Of a DNA stretch of 9,169 nt, positions 5,475 through 9,169 are shown in pieces. Position 1 is the first letter of the stretch; each line of letters starts with the position of its first letter. Both the position numbers and the translations under genes were made by a program. Where the stretch lies: positions 1 through 9,169 of the forward strand of contig CAKSHV010000036.1 in the NCBI GenBank assembly GCA_934457515.1. The letters run 5' to 3'. The DNA is from an uncultured Clostridia bacterium. GTDB lineage: Bacteria > Bacillota > Clostridia > RGIG6154. The notes beneath the pieces are model-generated. The model searched no databases. It saw only the letters and a list, made by a program, of their open reading frames with translations, and had not been told where the DNA came from.

Positions 5475-7115
5475 TTATTTATTGTTTCGAATGTCCACAC
5501 GCTTGATTTTACCGCTGATGGTTTTCGGCAACTCGTCCACAAACTCCACCACACGCGGATATTTGTAAGGTGCGGTTGCTTTTTTCACAAAATCCTGAAT
5601 TTCTTTTACCAGCGCGTCGGACGGGGTGTAGCCTTTGGCAAGCACAATAGTGCCTTTAACCGCCTGACCGCGAATCGGGTCAGGCACAGCCGTTACGGCG
5701 CACTCAACAACCGCCGGGTGCTCCATCAGTGCACTTTCGATTTCAAAAGGTCCGATGCGATAACCCGAACTTTTTATAAGATCGTCCGTTCTGCCGACAT
5801 ACCAAAAATATCCGTCTTCATCGCGCCATGCCATGTCGCCTGTGTGAAACAAACCGTCATGCCATGCTTCTTTTGTCTTTTCGGGATTCCGATAGTATTC
5901 TTTAAACATGCCGATCGGTGCGCCCTTGTCGGTGCGAAGGCAAATCTCACCCACCTCGCCGTTTGCAACCTCGTTATCGTCCGAATCGACAAGCGCCACA
6001 TCATACTGCGGCGAAGGCTTGCCCATAGAGCCGGGCTTGGGCTCCATGCCCACAAGAGTTGCCACCACAAGCGTGGTTTCGGTCTGACCGAAACCCTCGC
6101 ACAACTTTAAGCCGGTTGCCTTGTAAAACTGATTATATACCTCCGGATTTAATGCTTCGCCCGCAATGGTGCAATACTGCAACCCCGATAAATCGTATTT
6201 TGTAATGTCCTCCTGAATAAAGAAACGGTACATGGTCGGCGGTGCGCAGAAAGTGGTAATTTCGTATTTTTCCATAACACCCAAAATGTCCGCCGCTTTA
6301 AATTTCTCAAAATCATACACAAAGACGCAACTTTCACAGAACCACTGTCCGTAAAGCTTGCCCCAAACCGCTTTGCCCCAGCCGGTGTCCGAAATGGTGA
6401 AATGCACGCCGTCCGGACGGACATTGTGCCAGTATTTTGCGGTTTGAATGTGACCGATTGCATAGGTGTGCGCGTGGGCTGCAATTTTCGGATAGCCGGT
6501 TGTGCCCGATGTGAAATACATCAGCATAAGCTCGTCCGCCTTGGTATCCACACGCTCCATTTTATCGGAAAACGCCTTAAATTCCTCGTTAAAATCGTGC
6601 CAGCCCTCTTTTTTGCCGTTCACCAAAACCTTAATGGTGGTTTCGGGGCATTCGGGCAAAGATGCGTCCACATGGTCGGAAACCTCGCCCTCTGCCGTGC
6701 AGACAATGGCTTTCACGCCCGCCGCCTGAAAACGGTATACAAAATCTTTTTTCGTTAAAAGGTGGGTTGCGGGAATAACGATTGCACCCAGTTTATGCAG
6801 CGCGATAATCGAAAACCAAAACTGATAGTGGCGCTTTAAAACCAGCATAACGCGGTCACCTTTTTGTATGCCGAGCGAACGGAAATAGTTTGCCGTCATG
6901 TTGGAATATTTGCTGATATCACTGAAAGAAAATACCGTTTCTTTTTTGTCGTCGGTTAAATAGATAAGCGCACGCTTATCGGGACATTTTTCTGCTAAAA
7001 CGTCAACCACATCATAACCGAAATTAAAATTTTCGGGAATATTAAACGTAAGTTTAGATAAAATTCCGTCCGTCCCAAACTCGGGATTTATATATTTGTC
7101 ACATACCAAACTCAT
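5475..7115 (-). CDS. Acyl-CoA synthetase (AMP-forming), medium-chain type
   Basis: This member of the ANL adenylating superfamily activates a carboxylic acid with ATP to an acyl-adenylate and transfers it to CoA. The 546-residue length and overall pattern fit the medium-chain/ACSM-like acyl-CoA synthetases. Visible core motifs: TSGTTGYPK (202-210), the ATP phosphate-binding loop; GEAL (319-322); EGFGQTETT (340-348); TGD with Asp427 binding the ribose; GRTDDLIKSSGYRIGPFEIE (441-460), the hinge and A8 region; and PKTISGKIKR (530-539) with catalytic Lys536. The acid substrate cannot be predicted from sequence alone: medium-chain or branched fatty acid and aromatic acid all remain possible. AAGGAGG lies 9 nt before ATG 7115, and the first 17 nt overlap the end of the upstream XRE-cupin gene in another frame, implying tight coupled expression. 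Confidence 0.93.
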   Translation of the reverse strand: MSLVCDKYINPEFGTDGILSKLTFNIPENFNFGYDVVDVLAEKCPDKRALIYLTDDKKETVFSFSDISKYSNMTANYFRSLGIQKGDRVMLVLKRHYQFWFSIIALHKLGAIVIPATHLLTKKDFVYRFQAAGVKAIVCTAEGEVSDHVDASLPECPETTIKVLVNGKKEGWHDFNEEFKAFSDKMERVDTKADELMLMYFTSGTTGYPKIAAHAHTYAIGHIQTAKYWHNVRPDGVHFTISDTGWGKAVWGKLYGQWFCESCVFVYDFEKFKAADILGVMEKYEITTFCAPPTMYRFFIQEDITKYDLSGLQYCTIAGEALNPEVYNQFYKATGLKLCEGFGQTETTLVVATLVGMEPKPGSMGKPSPQYDVALVDSDDNEVANGEVGEICLRTDKGAPIGMFKEYYRNPEKTKEAWHDGLFHTGDMAWRDEDGYFWYVGRTDDLIKSSGYRIGPFEIESALMEHPAVVECAVTAVPDPIRGQAVKGTIVLAKGYTPSDALVKEIQDFVKKATAPYKYPRVVEFVDELPKTISGKIKRVDIRNNK

Positions 7116-7689
7116 GTTCTTTTTCCTCCTTCAAAACCATTGCCAGAAATTCGCAGTCTGCACCGCCCGTTGCAATCATGCCGTGCGGCTTTCCCGAATC
7201 ATAAAAAATAGAGTCGCCTTCATTCATAATCTCAATATGACCCGCAATTTCAACTTTAAGCTTTCCCTTTAATACATAATCAAACTCTTGTCCTGCATGG
7301 GTAGAAAGATGAATCGGTTCATTTTGTTCGTTTTCCGAAAACGGAGCGCACACAATAAACGGTTCCGCTTTTCTGTTCTTTAGCAGTGAACCCAAATGCT
7401 GATAGAAAAAGCCCCGTCTTCTCTTAATCGGAACGCCTCTACCTTTTCTCGTTAAAGAATAACAGGAAAGCTTGGGCACATCGCCCGTAACAATCTCTGC
7501 AATGTCCACGCCGAATTTTTCCGCGCATTTATAAAGAAACGTAAATGAAAAATCGTTTTTGCCCTCTTCACATGCCAGATACTCTTCAACAGTGACATCC
7601 GCCGCTTCTGCCATATCCTCCGGCGTAAATTCCATAATCAGCCGCAGGCCTCTGATTCTTTCCGCAATCTGCAATACCTGATTTTCCAT
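7099..7689 (-). CDS. XRE-family regulator with C-terminal cupin domain
   Basis: A 196-residue transcription factor. Residues about 5-68 form an XRE/Cro-type helix-turn-helix (IAERIRGLRLIMEFTPEDMA, then VTVEEYLACEEGK). Residues about 108-188 form a cupin barrel, the usual small-molecule sensor in this architecture: STHAGQEFDYVLKGKLKVEI (129-148) is cupin motif 1 and GDSIFYDSGKPHGM (158-171) is motif 2. His131, Glu135 and His169 align with metal ligands, but the first histidine of the usual H-x-H appears to be Ser129. Homologues with this layout often sit directly before AMP-binding ligases in anaerobes, as here, and probably respond to the ligase's substrate or product (inference). The start at 7689 has AAAGG about 11-12 nt upstream and lies 37 nt behind a perfect promoter. 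Confidence 0.92.
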   Translation of the reverse strand: MENQVLQIAERIRGLRLIMEFTPEDMAEAADVTVEEYLACEEGKNDFSFTFLYKCAEKFGVDIAEIVTGDVPKLSCYSLTRKGRGVPIKRRRGFFYQHLGSLLKNRKAEPFIVCAPFSENEQNEPIHLSTHAGQEFDYVLKGKLKVEIAGHIEIMNEGDSIFYDSGKPHGMIATGGADCEFLAMVLKEEKEHEFGM

Positions 7690-7725
7690 TTTTTTACCAT
7701 TCCTTTCCTAAAAATTATTCAATAT

Positions 7726-7754
7726 ATTATACTATTTTTTCCTTGAATTGTCAA
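7726..7754 (-). promoter_or_regulatory. Perfect consensus promoter of the XRE-cupin/ligase/HAD operon
   Basis: On the minus strand: TTGACA (7754-7749), exactly 17 nt, TATAAT (7731-7726). The TAG stop of the upstream cysteine-hydrolase gene (7734-7732) lies in the spacer, so the -35 is inside that gene's coding sequence. A 6-bp inverted repeat, ATTCAA (7748-7743) and TTGAAT (7722-7717), brackets the -10 and could be an operator for the regulator encoded just downstream; this is untested. The predicted leader is about 30 nt. Confidence 0.85.
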
Positions 7755-8403
7755 CCCGAACCTTTGTATGATACACCCGTCCGATAAACTTTTTCAATGT
7801 ACCCGCCGTGTAGCGGATTTCGGTATACAATCCGCGGCTTTGCAAGAATCGGACATCGTTTTCGGTCTTTTCCAAAAAAACGCCCGGATACTTTATGTAA
7901 TTGCCCTCGTAAATCATAAAATGCTTAAGATGGCTGCGCACACCGTCCAAAGTCGAAACATTCTCCAAATCCTTTGCAGCATCAATTTCCGCATAGGACA
8001 GCGCATCCTTACAAAATTCGATGCAGGTATAGCACTTATCCACCCGTATTCGGCGGTGAAAAATAGTGCCGATCGCGTCTGCCAAGTTATACACATACCC
8101 GTCCACGTCATAATAAACCGAGGAAATGAACTCGCTTAATCGCTCGTATTGTTTTTTGGTGACCGGCAGACGGAAAACGCAAATGTCCACCTCTGCCTCG
8201 CCGCCGAGCGACATGGTGTAATAGCTTTCGCGAATCGGGCCGCTTGACAAAAAATTCTTCACCGTCACCCTGCCGAATGAAAACATTTTGCTTAAATCCG
8301 GCTCTAAGCTAAGCGACATGTGGTTGTATTTATTGTCCAGCACCTGCCGGATAACCTTGCCGACAATGGTCGGCGTTTTTGACACAACTGCATAGATGTA
8401 CAT
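7732..8403 (-). CDS. Probable circularly permuted NlpC/P60 (YiiX-like) cysteine hydrolase
   Basis: A 223-residue protein resembling the permuted papain-fold hydrolases (YiiX/YaeF type), in which the catalytic histidine precedes the cysteine. Residues 25-44 (KYNHMSLSLEPDLSKMFSFG) hold a likely catalytic His28 in the Y-N-H-x-S-L-x-L context; residues 124-131 (CYTCIEFC) hold the likely nucleophile, probably Cys127, in place of the more usual F-C-S-E-F-V. There is no signal peptide or membrane helix, so it is probably cytoplasmic, unlike secreted cell-wall NlpC/P60 enzymes. The substrate is unknown. I prefer ATG 8403 (GGAG 12 nt upstream) over ATG 8415, which would add MCLK but directly abuts that GGAG. 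It follows gpsA by 35 nt and is probably cotranscribed with it. No terminator follows before the next promoter. It could also be a catalytically inactive homologue. Confidence 0.72.
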   Translation of the reverse strand: MYIYAVVSKTPTIVGKVIRQVLDNKYNHMSLSLEPDLSKMFSFGRVTVKNFLSSGPIRESYYTMSLGGEAEVDICVFRLPVTKKQYERLSEFISSVYYDVDGYVYNLADAIGTIFHRRIRVDKCYTCIEFCKDALSYAEIDAAKDLENVSTLDGVRSHLKHFMIYEGNYIKYPGVFLEKTENDVRFLQSRGLYTEIRYTAGTLKKFIGRVYHTKVRVDNSRKK

Positions 8404-8438
8404 TTTTAAACACATCTCCGTTCGTCTGAATGAATTTC

Positions 8439-9169
8439 CTACTCCTGCTTTTTATCCCGCATCATGAGTGAATAAACCGCATCTTTCGGGTTTTTGCCGT
8501 TATATAACACTTCATACGCCGTCTGCACAATCGGCATTTCCACGCCGTATTTTTTCGCTAACCGATAGGCACTTTTGCAGGTTTTAATGCCCTCTACAAC
8601 CATGCCGACGTCTTTTTTCGCCTCGTCCGCATTCTCACCTTTTCCGATTAAAATGCCCGCTCTGCGGTTACGCGAATGCATGCTGGTGCAGGTTACGATT
8701 AAATCGCCGATGCCGGTCAGTCCCACAAAGGTCTCCGCTTTTCCGCCCATCGCTTTCCCCAAGCGGATAATTTCCGCCATGCCGCGTGTCATCAGTGCGG
8801 CTTTTGTGTTGTCGCCGAAACCGATGCCGTCCGAAATGCCGGCGCACAGCGCGATAACATTTTTCAGCGCCCCACTGACCTCAACGCCCGCAACATCCGG
8901 GTTTGTGTACACACGAAAAACAGGCGACATAAACAAATCCTGCACCTGCTCTGCTTTTTTTAGGTTTCCGCATGCCGCAACAATGGCGGTCGGCACGCCG
9001 CGCGCCACCTCTTCGGCATGAGTCGGGCCCGAAAGCACCACCACGTCCGAAATGCCGAGCGTATTTTCGATAACAACCGAAAGGCGGGTTAAGCTATCCT
9101 CTTCAAAGCCTTTGGCAACGCAAATCACAAGCGCAGGCACTGTATATGCCTTCATCTGCTCGCAAACAT
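8439..9169 (-). CDS. gpsA: NAD(P)H-dependent glycerol-3-phosphate dehydrogenase, 5' part missing
   Basis: GpsA reduces dihydroxyacetone phosphate to sn-glycerol-3-phosphate, the backbone precursor for membrane phospholipids. The frame is open to the window edge, so about 242 residues are visible and the N-terminal part of the NAD-binding Rossmann fold (roughly 90 residues) lies outside. Diagnostic motifs, numbered from the first complete codon: [15 protein letters not shown] (46-60), [20 protein letters not shown] (94-113) with the conserved lysine of A-L-K-N-V (Lys102) as catalytic base, [14 protein letters not shown] (120-133), and [20 protein letters not shown] (149-168). An internal ATG at 9155 is not the true start, because the frame continues upstream as VCEQ into conserved sequence. 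In related genomes gpsA commonly follows plsY, outside this window. Identity is essentially certain. Confidence 0.96.
   Translation of the reverse strand, partial: VCEQMKAYTVPALVICVAKGFEEDSLTRLSVVIENTLGISDVVVLSGPTHAEEVARGVPTAIVAACGNLKKAEQVQDLFMSPVFRVYTNPDVAGVEVSGALKNVIALCAGISDGIGFGDNTKAALMTRGMAEIIRLGKAMGGKAETFVGLTGIGDLIVTCTSMHSRNRRAGILIGKGENADEAKKDVGMVVEGIKTCKSAYRLAKKYGVEMPIVQTAYEVLYNGKNPKDAVYSLMMRDKKQE

Noticed and set aside
8404..8415. ATG 8415 as the start of the cysteine-hydrolase gene
   Set aside because: It directly abuts GGAG, leaving no usable Shine-Dalgarno spacing; ATG 8403 places the same GGAG 12 nt upstream. The difference is only four residues and the choice is not certain.
1..9169. 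Mobile element, phage, CRISPR or defence-island content
   Set aside because: I found no transposase, integrase, toxin-antitoxin pair, regularly spaced repeats or terminal inverted repeats; genes are evenly spaced and housekeeping-like across the window.

Overview
This window looks like ordinary chromosomal DNA from a member of the Clostridia (Firmicutes, probably an anaerobic gut-type lineage). The evidence is protein-level resemblance, the pncB-nusB-xseA and gpsA contexts, strong AGGAGG-type ribosome binding sites, and AT-rich intergenic regions with textbook sigma-A promoters. I see no insertion sequence, prophage, integrase, CRISPR array, tRNA or rRNA. Ten of the eleven genes lie on the minus strand, so their order of transcription runs from high to low coordinates.

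Right part (9169 to 4674, minus strand). A 5'-truncated gpsA (glycerol-3-phosphate dehydrogenase) is followed by a probable circularly permuted NlpC/P60-like cysteine hydrolase. The end of that gene overlaps a perfect consensus promoter (TTGACA, 17 nt, TATAAT). This promoter drives a compact three-gene operon: an XRE-helix-turn-helix/cupin regulator, a medium-chain-type acyl-CoA synthetase whose start overlaps the regulator's end by 17 nt, and a NagD-type HAD phosphatase with a TTG start. The layout suggests ligand-responsive control of carboxylic-acid activation.

Middle (4130-4600, plus strand). The only plus-strand gene encodes a small protein with an N-terminal zinc ribbon, a DUF2007-like domain and a C-terminal membrane anchor. 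It has its own promoter and ends at a strong intrinsic terminator placed between it and the convergent HAD gene. Its promoter lies back to back with that of rsmE.

Left part (3970 to 1, minus strand). rsmE (16S rRNA m3U1498 methyltransferase) and an unrecognised four-helix membrane protein come first. A roughly 200-nt gap follows, with several inverted repeats and an intrinsic terminator. Then pncB (nicotinate phosphoribosyltransferase), nusB (antitermination factor) and xseA (exonuclease VII large subunit, running off the window) are packed as an operon with overlapping stop, Shine-Dalgarno and start signals.

Most of the window is housekeeping. The points most worth a second look are the pncB leader with a terminator and a possible competing antiterminator, the regulator/ligase/phosphatase operon, the near-identical promoters of rsmE and the XRE-cupin gene, the permuted cysteine hydrolase, and two small membrane proteins of unknown function. 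I do not see clear evidence for a wholly new system.
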